64,000 nt of DNA from Cyanobacterium sp. Dongsha4 (GCF_036345015.1 NZ_CP084098.1:943326-1007325); one strand, 5' to 3'; shown: positions 26,694 through 36,223, numbered from the stretch's first letter. The notes: a model not told the origin generated them from the letters alone. Program-made: numbers and translations.

Positions 26694-26723
26694 AAAAATG
26701 TAAGTTAAATGAGTCTTAGCTTA
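26694..26723. repeat. 30-bp dispersed inverted-repeat element, copy 1
   Basis: The element includes TAAGTTAAATGAGTCTTAGC followed by TTA, with near-palindromic arms TAAGTTAA/TTAGCTTA. It is found again with one mismatch at 63933-63963 and with about three mismatches at 57105-57130. Here it lies 32 bp before glpD, overlapping a TATACT box at 26722-26727, so it may contribute a promoter. Confidence 0.65.
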
Positions 26724-26754
26724 TACTGAAAGAGACGATCAGAATTGTATTATC

Positions 26755-28338
26755 ATGAAAACACAGCTAATCGAAAGACAAGCCCAAATCACAAAACTAA
26801 AGCAACAAGAGTTTGACTGTCTGATTATTGGCGGTGGTGCAACGGGTGTTGGATCGGCGTTAGAGGCTACAAGAAGAGGCTTAAAGACTGGTTTGGTAGA
26901 GCGTTTTGACTTTGCACAAGGTACAAGTAGCAAAAGCACTAAATTACTTCATGGGGGAGTGCGTTATTTAGAACAGGCTTTCAAAAAATTTGATTGGAAT
27001 CAATTTAATTTGGTACGAGATGCTTTAGCAGAGAGAAAAAATGTCATTCAAATGGCGCCACATTTAGCAAAACCCTTACCTCTGATTATTCCTCTTTATC
27101 AGTTTTGGCAAATGCCTTATTACTATTCTGGGCTGTTGATGTATGATTTTTTATCTGGAAAACAAAGTTTAGGTAGAAGCAAGTTATTGAGTCTAAAAGA
27201 AACTTTAGAGCTATTTCCCACTCTCAATACAGAGGGAATGATTGGTAGCGTCATGTACTATGATGGGCAGTTTGATGATGCTCGTTTGAATGTAGAGGTA
27301 GCTATGACAGCTATTGAATATGGAGCTGCGATCGCAAATTATGTAGAAGTTACGGAAATTATCAAAGAAGGAGAAAAATGTAGAGGAGTTAGAGTAAAAG
27401 ATACTTTAACCCAAGAAACTTTTGAAATAAAAGCTCAAATCATCGTTAACGCAACTGGCCCCTATACTGATTCTATTAGGGAATTAGATCAACCTACCAC
27501 AGAAAAATTGTTAAAAGTCAGTTCTGGAGTACATATAGTTATAAATAAATCTTTTGCTCCCGGAGAAGGTGCATTATTGATACCTAAGACTGAAGATGGT
27601 AGGGTTATTTTCATTGTACCTTGGCGAGGTTTTACTTTAATTGGCACAACAGATGAACCAGCAAAAGTAGAAGATAATCCCCAAGCCACCGAAGCCGAAA
27701 TTCAGTATCTGCTCAAATATACTAATCAATTTTTAGACAAAACTGTAAAACGAGAAGATGTATTGTCTGCGTGGTGTGGTTTACGCCCATTAGTTTCCCC
27801 TACCCATGCGGCGGCTAAATCCACAGCAAAATTATCACGAGATCACACTATAATTACTTCTAAATCTGGTTTAATTACTATCACTGGGGGAAAATGGACT
27901 ACTTTCCGCAAAATGGCGAAAGATACTATCCATAGAGTGTTTAATCAATTATCTTCTCCTTCCACTGCCGATTCATCTCCATCTTTAATTCCCGTTATGG
28001 GGGGAGAAAATTTTGAGAGAAAAGAACTAAACAAACAATTAGCTACTAATATTGATGATGAATGTATAAGAAGTCATTTAATCAATTATTATGGTTCAAG
28101 AAGTTTGATAATTCAGGAAATAACAAGGGAATTAGGCGTTGAAAGATTAACCCCAAAATACCCCTTTATCACGGCGGAAGTTGTTTATGTTTACCGCTAT
28201 GAAATGGCTCAAAAACCAGAAGACATATTAGCAAGAAGATTTAGACTTAGTTTCTTAGACTCTCACACCAGCCAACAGTTGAAAGAAAAGGTATCACAAA
28301 TTATTAGCACTCTTCAACAAGTGCCGATTAACAAATAA
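26755..28338 (+). CDS. glpD: FAD-dependent glycerol-3-phosphate dehydrogenase
   Basis: The 527-residue protein has the N-terminal FAD-binding Rossmann motif DCLIIGGGATGVGSALEATR (about residues 22-41) and SKSTKLLHGGVRYLEQAF (about 59-76), typical of GlpD/GlpA. It also has IIVNATGPYTDSI (about 230-242) and a C-terminal DAO_C domain (about 415-515). It oxidises glycerol-3-phosphate to dihydroxyacetone phosphate, passing electrons to quinone at the membrane surface. The length is normal. The -10-like TATACT lies 28 bases before the ATG. It is divergent from the HdrB-like gene; a joint role in electron transfer is only a guess. Confidence 0.93.
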   Translation: MKTQLIERQAQITKLKQQEFDCLIIGGGATGVGSALEATRRGLKTGLVERFDFAQGTSSKSTKLLHGGVRYLEQAFKKFDWNQFNLVRDALAERKNVIQMAPHLAKPLPLIIPLYQFWQMPYYYSGLLMYDFLSGKQSLGRSKLLSLKETLELFPTLNTEGMIGSVMYYDGQFDDARLNVEVAMTAIEYGAAIANYVEVTEIIKEGEKCRGVRVKDTLTQETFEIKAQIIVNATGPYTDSIRELDQPTTEKLLKVSSGVHIVINKSFAPGEGALLIPKTEDGRVIFIVPWRGFTLIGTTDEPAKVEDNPQATEAEIQYLLKYTNQFLDKTVKREDVLSAWCGLRPLVSPTHAAAKSTAKLSRDHTIITSKSGLITITGGKWTTFRKMAKDTIHRVFNQLSSPSTADSSPSLIPVMGGENFERKELNKQLATNIDDECIRSHLINYYGSRSLIIQEITRELGVERLTPKYPFITAEVVYVYRYEMAQKPEDILARRFRLSFLDSHTSQQLKEKVSQIISTLQQVPINK

Positions 28339-28394
28339 TTAGGGCTCTCTCATCTTAGCTTTGGGGATGATAAATTATCCCTCAAAAAAGGTGT

Positions 28395-28425
28395 CAGGTG
28401 TCAGGTTTTAGGTTTAATTAAAATT
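28395..28425. repeat. Dispersed repeat fragment (GTGTCAGGTGTCAGG)
   Basis: AAAGGTGTCAGGTGTCAGG continues into TTTTAGGTTTAA, matching blocks near 6064, 20210 and 49095 (complement). It lies between glpD and the PepSY-like remnant. Confidence 0.5.
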
Positions 28426-28441
28426 ATTAATTTATAAGTAG

Positions 28442-28603
28442 CCCCACTTAATTAAACGTAAAATAAGCTCAGTTAAGGCAAAACCTTTGTCTGAAATCGT
28501 AAGGGAATTGGAAAATAAAGGTTATTCTCTCATTATTGATGTTGACTATAATGACAATCGATGGGAAATAGAAGCTTATCGAAATAATGACAAACGAAAA
28601 TGA
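28442..28603 (+). pseudogene. Remnant of a small PepSY-like protein
   Basis: An open frame of 53 codons without an ATG ends in TGA at 28601 and reads LSEIVRELENKGYSLIIDVD, then YNDNRWEIEAYRNN. This resembles the PepSY fold's (helix)-xGY-x-I-x-V-(D/E)-x-(D/N)-x-W-E-(V/I)-E pattern. A TTG at 28487 could start a shortened product, but a signal peptide and first strands are missing. The end overlaps the next gene's start by 17 bases. It is most likely the 3' remnant of a decayed gene; a short leader peptide is possible. Confidence 0.45.
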
Positions 28604-29045
28604 AAAGTTAATCCCATTTCTGGGGAAAATATATCTGATAGAAAAGATGATTAATTTAGAGCAGATAAAACATCATCAAACCAATGGCATTAATTGTGAT
28701 GTCACTACTCAAGACATTATCAATAAACTTCAGGATTGGGATCGCCGATTTGGTGTTACTATCACTGATGTGGGGCATGATCAAGTAACGGTATCTTTTC
28801 AAACATTACCAGAGAATTTACAAGAATTAGCGATCGAAATTTATGATTTTTGTCCTGATGTCATTGATCAGGGTTATGGTTGTATGGATGATATGTTATC
28901 AATGATGTCCGAATCTGGTCAAGAGATGAATGAGGAAATAAAGCTATTACTTGAAGGGGTTGACATGGATAACCCAGATTTTGGGCTACAAATTTTGGCA
29001 AATGCTCTCAAAATTGAGCAAAAAGTTAGCTTATGGTGGGATTAA
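28587..29045 (+). CDS. DUF4253 domain protein
   Basis: The 152-residue protein has a C-terminal DUF4253 domain: LQDWDRRFGVTITDVGHDQV (about residues 48-67), YDFCPDVIDQGYG (about 93-105, the family's CPDIVDQG motif) and a terminal LWWD. It is a small soluble protein of unknown function, occasionally near polymorphic-toxin or defence loci in other bacteria. The 5' end overlaps the PepSY-like remnant. No good ribosome-binding site precedes the ATG, so translation may depend on coupling or a weak site. Confidence 0.8.
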   Translation: MTNENEKLIPFLGKIYLIEKMINLEQIKHHQTNGINCDVTTQDIINKLQDWDRRFGVTITDVGHDQVTVSFQTLPENLQELAIEIYDFCPDVIDQGYGCMDDMLSMMSESGQEMNEEIKLLLEGVDMDNPDFGLQILANALKIEQKVSLWWD

Positions 29046-29166
29046 ATCATTAATTTATCTAAAATACCCACTCTGAAGTCCAACAACTAAGAGCAGTAAA
29101 AATTATTGTATCGAACTCAGGTTATCATAAAGAAAATGTTAAGTTTCATTGCTATAATTCCTATTT

Positions 29167-31089
29167 ATGACAGCTCAATTAACGAATCCGAATAAAGTAG
29201 AACATAGTAAAGTTAAGTCTGGAATCAAACAAGCTCAAGATTATTTATTTTCCCTACAAGAAAAAGATGGTCATTGGTGTGCCTATCTCGAATCTAATGT
29301 CACTCTCACCGCAGAAGCAGTATTATTATATAAAATTTGGGGTATTGACTCCCATAAACCTCTTCATAAAATAGAACATTATTTGCGATCGCAACAGAGA
29401 GAACACGGTGGTTGGGAATTATATTACGGTGATGGAGGAGATTTAAGCACATCAGTAGAAGCCTATATGGCATTAAGACTATTGGGTGTTGCCCAAGACG
29501 ATGAAGCCCTAATCAAAGGGAAAAGATTTATCTTAAGTAAGGGTGGTATTAGCAAAAGTCGCATCTTTACAAAATTTCACCTAGCAATTATTGGTTGCTA
29601 TGATTGGCGAGGAGTGCCTTCTATCCCTCCTTGGATTATGTTATTACCCCAAAATCCTATTTTTACCATCTATGAAATGTCTAGTTGGGCAAGAAGTAGC
29701 ACCGTACCTTTATTAATCGTATTTGATCAAAAACCCGTTTTCAAGATCGAACCAAAAATTAATCTTGACGAATTATACAGCGAAGGTAAAGAAAATGTTA
29801 GATATGAGTTGCCCCGCAGTGGAGATTGGACAGATATTTTTGTACAATTAGACAACCTGTTTAAATTTGCCGAAGACATCAATTTTGTACCCTTCAAAGA
29901 AGAAAGTATTAGGGCGGCAGAGAAATGGATTATTGAAAGGGAAGAAGTAACAGGAGATTGGGGGGGAATTATTCCTGCGATGTTAAACTCTCTGTTTGCC
30001 TTCAAAACTCTTAACTATCATGTCAATGACCCTATGGTAGCACGGGGATTGGAAGCAGTAGAAAATTTTGCCCTTGAAACCCATGATGATTATTTAGTAC
30101 AAGCCTGTGTTTCTCCTGTGTGGGATACTGCATGGTGTTTACGAGCTTTAGTAGAGTCAGGAGTTGCCCCAAATCATCCTGCTTTAGTTAAAGGGGGAGA
30201 GTGGTTATTAGACAAACAAATTTTAGATTATGGTGATTGGATAGTCAAAAATCCTCACGGCAAACCCGGGGGTTGGGCGTTTGAGTATGAAAACCGTTTT
30301 TATCCTGATATGGATGATTCTTCTGTAGTAATTATGACTCTTCACCAACTAGAGTTACCCAGAGAAGACTTGAAAAAAGAAGCCATTTTGCGGTGTTTGC
30401 GTTGGATTGAAACCATGCAATGTCATAATTATGGTTGGGCGGCTTTTGACATCAACAACGATGCTAACTGGTTAAATTTACTACCCTATGCCGATTTAAA
30501 GGCGATGATTGATCCTGCGACGGCGGATATTACTGCTAGAGTATTAGAAATGGTGGGTAGTTGTGATTTGCCCATGTCTTCTAGTAAAATTCAAAAAGCG
30601 ATCGCATTTTTACTTCATCAACAGGAAAATGATGGTAGCTGGTTTGGTAGATGGGGAGTTAACTATATCTATGGCACATCTGGAGCATTATCAGCATTAG
30701 CTGTCATTGCACCTCAAACCAGTCAAGAAGCCATGAAAAAAGGTATTAATTGGTTAATTAACTGTCAAAATCCTGATGGTGGTTGGGGTGAAACCTGCGA
30801 CAGTTATAAAAATCCTGCATTGAAAGGTAAAGGAAATTCCACCGCCTCTCAAACGGCATGGGCATTAATTGGTTTACTTGATGCAGGTAAGGCTTTGGGT
30901 AAATTTGAACAGGATAGTATTAATAAAGGAATTAATTATTTAATATCTTCTCAAACAGAAACAGGCACATGGGAGGAAAAAGAATTTACTGGTACTGGAT
31001 TCCCTCAACATTTTTATATCAACTATCATTTATATCGTCATTATTTTCCTCTAATTGCATTAGGAAGATTTGAAAATTTCTTAATCTAA
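29167..31089 (+). CDS. shc: Squalene-hopene cyclase
   Basis: The 640-residue protein is a class II triterpene cyclase. The protonating DxDD motif is FYPDMDDSS, with D381, D383 and D384. Several QW repeats are visible, such as QREHGGWELYYGDGG, QENDGSWFGRWGVNY and NPDGGWGETCDSY. It cyclises squalene to hopene or hopanol on the membrane face, giving hopanoids that order cyanobacterial membranes. The length is standard. It has its own leader, with TATCGAACTCAGGT repeat sequence at about 29108-29121 ahead of it. The squalene/phytoene-synthase homologue at 7288 is not adjacent. Confidence 0.95.
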   Translation: MTAQLTNPNKVEHSKVKSGIKQAQDYLFSLQEKDGHWCAYLESNVTLTAEAVLLYKIWGIDSHKPLHKIEHYLRSQQREHGGWELYYGDGGDLSTSVEAYMALRLLGVAQDDEALIKGKRFILSKGGISKSRIFTKFHLAIIGCYDWRGVPSIPPWIMLLPQNPIFTIYEMSSWARSSTVPLLIVFDQKPVFKIEPKINLDELYSEGKENVRYELPRSGDWTDIFVQLDNLFKFAEDINFVPFKEESIRAAEKWIIEREEVTGDWGGIIPAMLNSLFAFKTLNYHVNDPMVARGLEAVENFALETHDDYLVQACVSPVWDTAWCLRALVESGVAPNHPALVKGGEWLLDKQILDYGDWIVKNPHGKPGGWAFEYENRFYPDMDDSSVVIMTLHQLELPREDLKKEAILRCLRWIETMQCHNYGWAAFDINNDANWLNLLPYADLKAMIDPATADITARVLEMVGSCDLPMSSSKIQKAIAFLLHQQENDGSWFGRWGVNYIYGTSGALSALAVIAPQTSQEAMKKGINWLINCQNPDGGWGETCDSYKNPALKGKGNSTASQTAWALIGLLDAGKALGKFEQDSINKGINYLISSQTETGTWEEKEFTGTGFPQHFYINYHLYRHYFPLIALGRFENFLI

Positions 31090-31139
31090 ATTCATCTTAA
31101 TTGTTATTTTAAAAGAACATAAATACTGTTAACAAAATT

Positions 31140-31262
31140 GTTTATGGATTTGGGGTTAGGGTATTAGGGTATTGGGGTGTTGGAGTTAGTATTAATTAAA
31201 CACTTTTGCCTCTTGCCCTCCCCCTATTTAGGAGGTAGAAAGGGGGGTTTGCCCTTTGCCCT
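31140..31262. repeat. Dispersed repeat mosaic downstream of shc
   Basis: The segment runs GGGTATTAGGGTATTGGGGT, TTAGTATTAATTAAACACTT, TTGCCTCTTGCCCTCCCCCT, then GTAGAAAGGGGGGTTTGCCC. The same order is found at 58317-58445 and partly at 21150-21309. It fills the convergent gap before the Trp-rich protein gene. Confidence 0.65.
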
Positions 31263-31496
31263 TCATTCCAGATTTTTTAAAGGAGTCCACCCCGGAGTCC
31301 ATAAATTACGATCTTTTAATTGTTTAGCGTTAATCCAAAATCTCACTTGGCTATCACAAGAAGACATCATTTCTGCAAATACCCATTTGTCTTCATTTTT
31401 GCGGTTAATTACTTGAAAATGCCTCCACCCCCAAGTCTTTTGTGCGGCTGTCCACTTTGAACCTAGGAGATGAGGGAATTTCTGTTTTTTCGCCAT
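31263..31496 (-). CDS. Small Trp-rich protein (TIGR02450 type)
   Basis: The 77-residue protein has the pattern KWTAAQKTWGWRHFQVINR (about residues 14-32), then WVFAEMMSSCDSQVRFWI, and ends LWTPGWTPLKNLE. Nine Trp residues in 77 and the SKWTA...WRHFxV...W..GWxxL layout match the Trp-rich family found in cyanobacteria and marine bacteria. Its function is unknown. The opposite-strand reading frame over the same bases is a shadow. The gene is convergent with shc and separated from it by a repeat block. Confidence 0.85.
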   Translation of the reverse strand: MAKKQKFPHLLGSKWTAAQKTWGWRHFQVINRKNEDKWVFAEMMSSCDSQVRFWINAKQLKDRNLWTPGWTPLKNLE

Positions 31497-31649
31497 TTTG
31501 GTAATGATTAAGTTATGATTGCTACAATGTTTTTTGTTTGACTGTTCCTCATTATCTTAAGATAACTTTCAAAAATAATAAATACAGGACAAGATTACTT
31601 ATATATCTTTAAACTAGCCTAGGAACAAATTAAATTTTTAATCGATGAT

Positions 31650-33122
31650 ATGGTCAAGATGTCACTAACCAAAATAGCTCTTATTCTTATTTTTAATGTC
31701 TCTCCATTATTTGTCATAAGTATTTGTAAACCAATTCAAGCACAAACTCCCTCTTCATCTTCAGATAGTCTTTTACATAATGCTTTACCTCCTCTCAAAC
31801 CTACTTCTCAAAGGTCTATTTTGCCAGAAAACAAGGCTTATACTCTTGATACTGGAGATGTGATTCAAGTAACGGTTTTTGGTTTACCTGATCAGGGAGG
31901 GGTTGTACAAGTATTTAATGATGGTACTGTTACTTTTCCTTTGATTGGTACTGTTAATGTGAGGGGAAAAACGATTATGGAGGTGAATGATTTATTGACA
32001 AGTTTATATAGTCGTTATCTAAAACGTCCTTCCATTACAGTTATTTTAGAGCAACCTAGACCCCTAGAAGTTGCCATCGTGGGAGAGGTTAATGTGCCGG
32101 GGAACTACAATTTGTCTGGAGGTACTCAAATTCAGCAAAAAGAAGGACAAACTCAAATAGCTTCTAATACTCCTTCTCTACCAAAGGTTTCTGATTTATT
32201 TACCCTCGCAGGGGGATTAACGGTTTCGGCGGATGTTCGACAAATTCAACTCAAGAGGCAAGAAAAAGGAAAAGAGGTGCTTTATGTGCTGGATTTTTGG
32301 CAACTACTGCAAGAAGGAGATTTAGCCCAAGATGTGAGATTAAAAGATGGTGATGTGATTGTTGTTCCTAAAAAAGATGTTATTGATCCTAATGAGTATA
32401 GACAATTAGCAGATGCGACTTTTGGGATTAAATATATTGAACCGCCCAATGTTACTATTGTGGGGGAGGTTAATCGCCCTGGTTCTTATACTGTACCCAT
32501 TGAACAAGGACCTCCTCGTCTTACGACTGCTATACAACAAAGTGGTGGCATTAGGGAGTTAGCGGATATTAGAAATATTGTGATTTCGAGAACCACTAGA
32601 GATGCCCAACAGCAGAAAATAGAGGTTAATTTGTGGGAAATGTTAGAATCGGGAGATATAAATAGGGATGTTTTGTTGCGTGATGGAGATACAATTTTTA
32701 TTCCTACGGCAAAGGAACTTGAACCCAGTGAGGCTCAAAGGTTAGCTTCTGCTAATTTTGCTCCTGATGAGATTGTGGTTAATGTGGTTGGTTCGGTACG
32801 GAATCCGGGTTCAACGGTTTTAAAGCCTAATACTTCTTTGAATAATGCGATTTTAGCGGCAGGGGGTTTTGATGAAAGGAGAGCAGATAGTAGTACCGTT
32901 GAGTTGATTAGAGTTAATCCCAATGGCACTGTTACAAAAAGAAATATTCCTGTCAATTTGGCGGCGGAGGTGAATGAGCAAACAAATCCGATTCTTAAAA
33001 ATAATGATGTAATTGTGATTAATCGAAGTGCGATCGCAGCTTTTGGGGATAGTGTGGAAAGTTTCTTGGGTCCTATTGGTAGGAGTTTTTCACTGTTAGG
33101 ATTTTTCAATATTTTTCAGTAA
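31650..33122 (+). CDS. Polysaccharide export protein (Wza-like, SLBB domains)
   Basis: The 490-residue protein has a signal peptide (hydrophobic about 8-28, cleavage near IQAQ) and an N-terminal Poly_export domain (about 62-145: YTLDTGDVIQVTVFGLPDQG). Three SLBB-type beta-grasp modules follow, recognisable at VAIVGEVNVPGNYNLSGG, VTIVGEVNRPGSYTVPIE and VNVVGSVRNPGSTVLKPN. It should form the periplasmic/outer-membrane channel for capsule or exopolysaccharide. No clear lipobox was seen. It lies 63 bp upstream of the Wzc-like gene, probably in one operon. Confidence 0.93.
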   Translation: MVKMSLTKIALILIFNVSPLFVISICKPIQAQTPSSSSDSLLHNALPPLKPTSQRSILPENKAYTLDTGDVIQVTVFGLPDQGGVVQVFNDGTVTFPLIGTVNVRGKTIMEVNDLLTSLYSRYLKRPSITVILEQPRPLEVAIVGEVNVPGNYNLSGGTQIQQKEGQTQIASNTPSLPKVSDLFTLAGGLTVSADVRQIQLKRQEKGKEVLYVLDFWQLLQEGDLAQDVRLKDGDVIVVPKKDVIDPNEYRQLADATFGIKYIEPPNVTIVGEVNRPGSYTVPIEQGPPRLTTAIQQSGGIRELADIRNIVISRTTRDAQQQKIEVNLWEMLESGDINRDVLLRDGDTIFIPTAKELEPSEAQRLASANFAPDEIVVNVVGSVRNPGSTVLKPNTSLNNAILAAGGFDERRADSSTVELIRVNPNGTVTKRNIPVNLAAEVNEQTNPILKNNDVIVINRSAIAAFGDSVESFLGPIGRSFSLLGFFNIFQ

Positions 33123-33185
33123 AATGATTATGGGGGGATAAAGAGTTTTTTTGATGGAAATTTATCTTAATTTTAGGAGTTATTA

Positions 33186-35474
33186 ATGTTACCAGAAAGG
33201 TCTGATATTTCGTCTTTTTCACAGTCTAATAATTATGATGAAAATTCTTTTGTATCGGGAGAAATAAATCAAGATTTTGTCCCTTCTCTCTCCGCATTGG
33301 AAAGTAATTTGGAGAAAAAAATAGAGCAATCGCTCATAGAAAATAACATAGAAAACAACAGTAATACTCCCTATTTATTAGAATTATTTAAAAGGCGTTG
33401 GGCTTTTATTTTGGGGGCAACCTTGGGAATTACAACTGGGGTTATTTGGTGGACTTTTCAACAATCTCCTATTTATCAGGGTAAATTCATGTTGTTGGTA
33501 GAAAAACCCATGGAAAGCCAAGCACAGCAAAATCAACTTGCAACGGGGCTTGATGGGGCGAATACGAATACTAATATTGACTATAGTACGGAAGTTCAAA
33601 TATTAGGTAGTGCCAGTGTTTTAAGTCCTATTTTAAAGGAAATTTCTAATCGTTATCCAGATATTTATGAGGATATTAATTTACAGAATTTGGAAAATTT
33701 GGATATAAAACAATTAGATAAAACAAAACTAATTGAAGTTAGTTTTCGAGATGAAGATCCTGAAAAAATCGCTTTTGTGTTGGATACTATTGCTTCTGAA
33801 TATTTAGAAAATGGGCTTAATTCAGGAGAACAAAATATTGGAGAGGGCTTAAAATTTGTTCGTAGTCAGATACCTATTTTAGAAAAAAATATTGATAATT
33901 TACAAACAAAAATAGAAAAATTAAGAACCGATCATAAGTTTATTGATCCACAAATTCAAGCCACAGAATTAACTCAACAATTAGTTGCTACAGAAAAGGA
34001 ATTTTTTGCTACTCAAATACAAATTCAAGAAGCAGAATCAGCTTATAATAATATTCAACAACATCTTAAATTATCTCCTGAAGAAGCGATCGCACTTAGT
34101 TATTTAACAGAATCGCCAAGGTATCAAAATTTATTAAAACAGTTACAAGAAATTGAAATTGAATTGGCAAAACAGTCGGCAGTTTTTACGGATTTAAGTC
34201 CGCAAATTATTACCTTAAAAGACAAAAAAAATAATATTCTTAATTTAATAGAACAAGAAAAAGCTAGATATTCTTTAGAAAATCAAAATCCTAATAATCT
34301 ACAAGAAGCGATCGCAATTCCTAGTAAAATGAGGGATAAATTAACTCAAGATTTAATCGCAAAAAGAGACGAAATTAAAGTTTTAAATAGTAAAAAAGAT
34401 AGTTTACAAAAAGTATTAGATAACCTTAACCAAAGAATTGCTAATTTACCCGCCATTACTCGTGAATATAATAATTTACAAAGAGAACTAAATACCTCAA
34501 CAGAAAGTTTAAAGCGCTTCCTAGAAACAAGAGAAAAACTAGAATTAGATAATGTTCAAAATAATCTTAATTGGCAAATTATCTCTCCTCCTCAAGTGGG
34601 AGAAAGTCCTGTTTATCCCGTTCCTCTTTACAATCTATTATTCGGTTTATTTGGAGGTTTAACTTTTGGTACGGTAGTTGCTTCAATTATAGATAAATGC
34701 GATCGCAGTATTTACGATGTAAAAAAATTAAAAACAGTTACCCAACTGCCCATCTTAGCAGAAATACCTTTTGATAAAAATATTAATTTAACTACTAAAA
34801 AACAAAATATTCCTGATTTTTTTACCTCCAATTCTCCTCAAAAAGAATCATCAGAAAAAGACAAACTTTCACTATCTTCTAGTTTAGAATCTTTTCGTAA
34901 TCTTTACACAAATGTTAGTTTATTAACCCCTAATTTACCCTCAAAATCGGTTGTTATTAGTTCTTCAATTCCCAGAGAAGGTAAATCAACTATTAGCTTA
35001 AACCTTGCCAAAGTAGCCGCTAGTATGGGGCAAAAAGTGTTATTAGTCGATACAGATTTTCGACTACCCCAATTGCATATATTAGTAAATGTTGAGAATA
35101 ATCAAGGTTTGACTCATATCCTGACAGGCAAAATTCCTTGGCAAAATGCGATTCAATCTCCCAGTCAATGGCATAACCTTTCCATCATCACTGTGGGAGA
35201 AGTATTATCAGACCCAAGTAGTTTATTATATGGTCAAGCAATGTCCACGATGATGCAACAAATACAAGCGTCTCAACAGTTTGATTTGATTATTTATGAT
35301 AGTCCTTCCTTATTAAGTTTTTCTGACGGTAAAATAATAGCATCTCAAACAAATGGATTAATTCTCGTGGTCAAAGTTGGTAGCACTAAAGATTATGAAT
35401 TGAGACACGTTTATGAACAATTAAGAGTTACCAATACTAGAATATTAGGATTAATTTCCAACGAAATAAGATAA
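33186..35474 (+). CDS. Polysaccharide co-polymerase / BY-kinase-like protein (Wzc-like)
   Basis: The 762-residue protein has a Wzz domain with a membrane helix at about residues 70-88, a long coiled-coil periplasmic region (about 210-440), and a second helix at about 478-500. A cytosolic P-loop domain follows (about 590-760). Walker A reads IPREGKST (K600), Walker A' VDTDFRLP (D622, D624) and Walker B IIYDSPS (D705). Usual BY-kinases have GEGKST and a C-terminal Tyr cluster; here Arg replaces the first Gly and the chain ends at NEIR without a Tyr-rich tail. It regulates chain length and export with the Wza-like partner. Confidence 0.92.
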   Translation: MLPERSDISSFSQSNNYDENSFVSGEINQDFVPSLSALESNLEKKIEQSLIENNIENNSNTPYLLELFKRRWAFILGATLGITTGVIWWTFQQSPIYQGKFMLLVEKPMESQAQQNQLATGLDGANTNTNIDYSTEVQILGSASVLSPILKEISNRYPDIYEDINLQNLENLDIKQLDKTKLIEVSFRDEDPEKIAFVLDTIASEYLENGLNSGEQNIGEGLKFVRSQIPILEKNIDNLQTKIEKLRTDHKFIDPQIQATELTQQLVATEKEFFATQIQIQEAESAYNNIQQHLKLSPEEAIALSYLTESPRYQNLLKQLQEIEIELAKQSAVFTDLSPQIITLKDKKNNILNLIEQEKARYSLENQNPNNLQEAIAIPSKMRDKLTQDLIAKRDEIKVLNSKKDSLQKVLDNLNQRIANLPAITREYNNLQRELNTSTESLKRFLETREKLELDNVQNNLNWQIISPPQVGESPVYPVPLYNLLFGLFGGLTFGTVVASIIDKCDRSIYDVKKLKTVTQLPILAEIPFDKNINLTTKKQNIPDFFTSNSPQKESSEKDKLSLSSSLESFRNLYTNVSLLTPNLPSKSVVISSSIPREGKSTISLNLAKVAASMGQKVLLVDTDFRLPQLHILVNVENNQGLTHILTGKIPWQNAIQSPSQWHNLSIITVGEVLSDPSSLLYGQAMSTMMQQIQASQQFDLIIYDSPSLLSFSDGKIIASQTNGLILVVKVGSTKDYELRHVYEQLRVTNTRILGLISNEIR

Positions 35475-35507
35475 CCTATAAAGAAAATCAGTTAATATTT
35501 CCCCATT

Positions 35508-36077
35508 ATGAACGATATTGAAGTCCGTGTACAAAAATTGGAAAGCGAAGTCAGTCGCCTAACAAATCTGATTGAAGAATTACAAGAACAATTGATCTTA
35601 TTACCAGATATTGCTAGATATGGTAAATTACAAAAATTGTTAAAAAATAAAGATTTTCGAGAAGCAGATATAGAAACCACTAGAATAATGTTAGAAGTAG
35701 CAGGAGAACAAAGAGAAACTCTATCTCCTGACAATGTCAGTAAATACCCGTGTAATTCCCTACAGATTATAGATCAGATGTGGTATAAATATAGTAATGG
35801 AAAATTCAGTTTTGGAGTACAATTAAAAAATTATTATGAAGTGGGGGGCGACATTGATACCATTAGAGCTCAAGATGTGAAAGTTTTAACGAAGTTTGCA
35901 GACAAAGTAGGATGGTTAAACGAGAATAAACAACCCAGATTTTCTGAATATGATGATTGGGATTTTAGTTTATCTGCCCCTGATGGTTGTTTTCCTGCTC
36001 ACTGGTGGAAATCTCCCTATGGGTTGAAAATGGTTACATTTTTCTTTTCTCGTCTTATTTCTTGCAATTTAATTTGA
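35508..36077 (+). CDS. GUN4-domain protein with N-terminal coiled coil
   Basis: The 189-residue protein starts with a coiled coil (about residues 1-35; IEVRVQKLESEVSRLTNLIE). It continues as a GUN4 domain: YGKLQKLLKNKDFREADIET (about 43-62), then LSPDNVSKYPCNSLQIIDQM (about 75-94) and WYKYSNGKFSFGVQLKNYYE. GUN4 binds porphyrins and stimulates magnesium chelatase, but cyanobacteria also encode many GUN4-like proteins fused to other modules, with unknown roles. The C-terminus FPAHWWKSPYGLKMVTFFFS fits the family end. It lies 33 bp after the Wzc-like gene; a functional link is unproven. Confidence 0.88.
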   Translation: MNDIEVRVQKLESEVSRLTNLIEELQEQLILLPDIARYGKLQKLLKNKDFREADIETTRIMLEVAGEQRETLSPDNVSKYPCNSLQIIDQMWYKYSNGKFSFGVQLKNYYEVGGDIDTIRAQDVKVLTKFADKVGWLNENKQPRFSEYDDWDFSLSAPDGCFPAHWWKSPYGLKMVTFFFSRLISCNLI

Positions 36078-36223
36078 TGTCTTTTTCCTATTTTTTAGTA
36101 TTAATTGATTTATTCTGGAGGAATTTGAAAAATAATTTCTGTAATTTCTGCTAATTTTGTCGTCATATTTAAAATCTCATTACTATATTTTTATTTGTTC
36201 CAACTTATATTTTATAATAAACT

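Noticed and set aside
26320-26939. Frames antisense to the HdrB-like and glpD genes
   Set aside because: They are shadows of two strongly supported genes.
31177-31416. Plus-strand frame overlapping the Trp-rich protein
   Set aside because: Its 5' half is dispersed repeat and its 3' half is the antisense of a recognisable Trp-rich gene.
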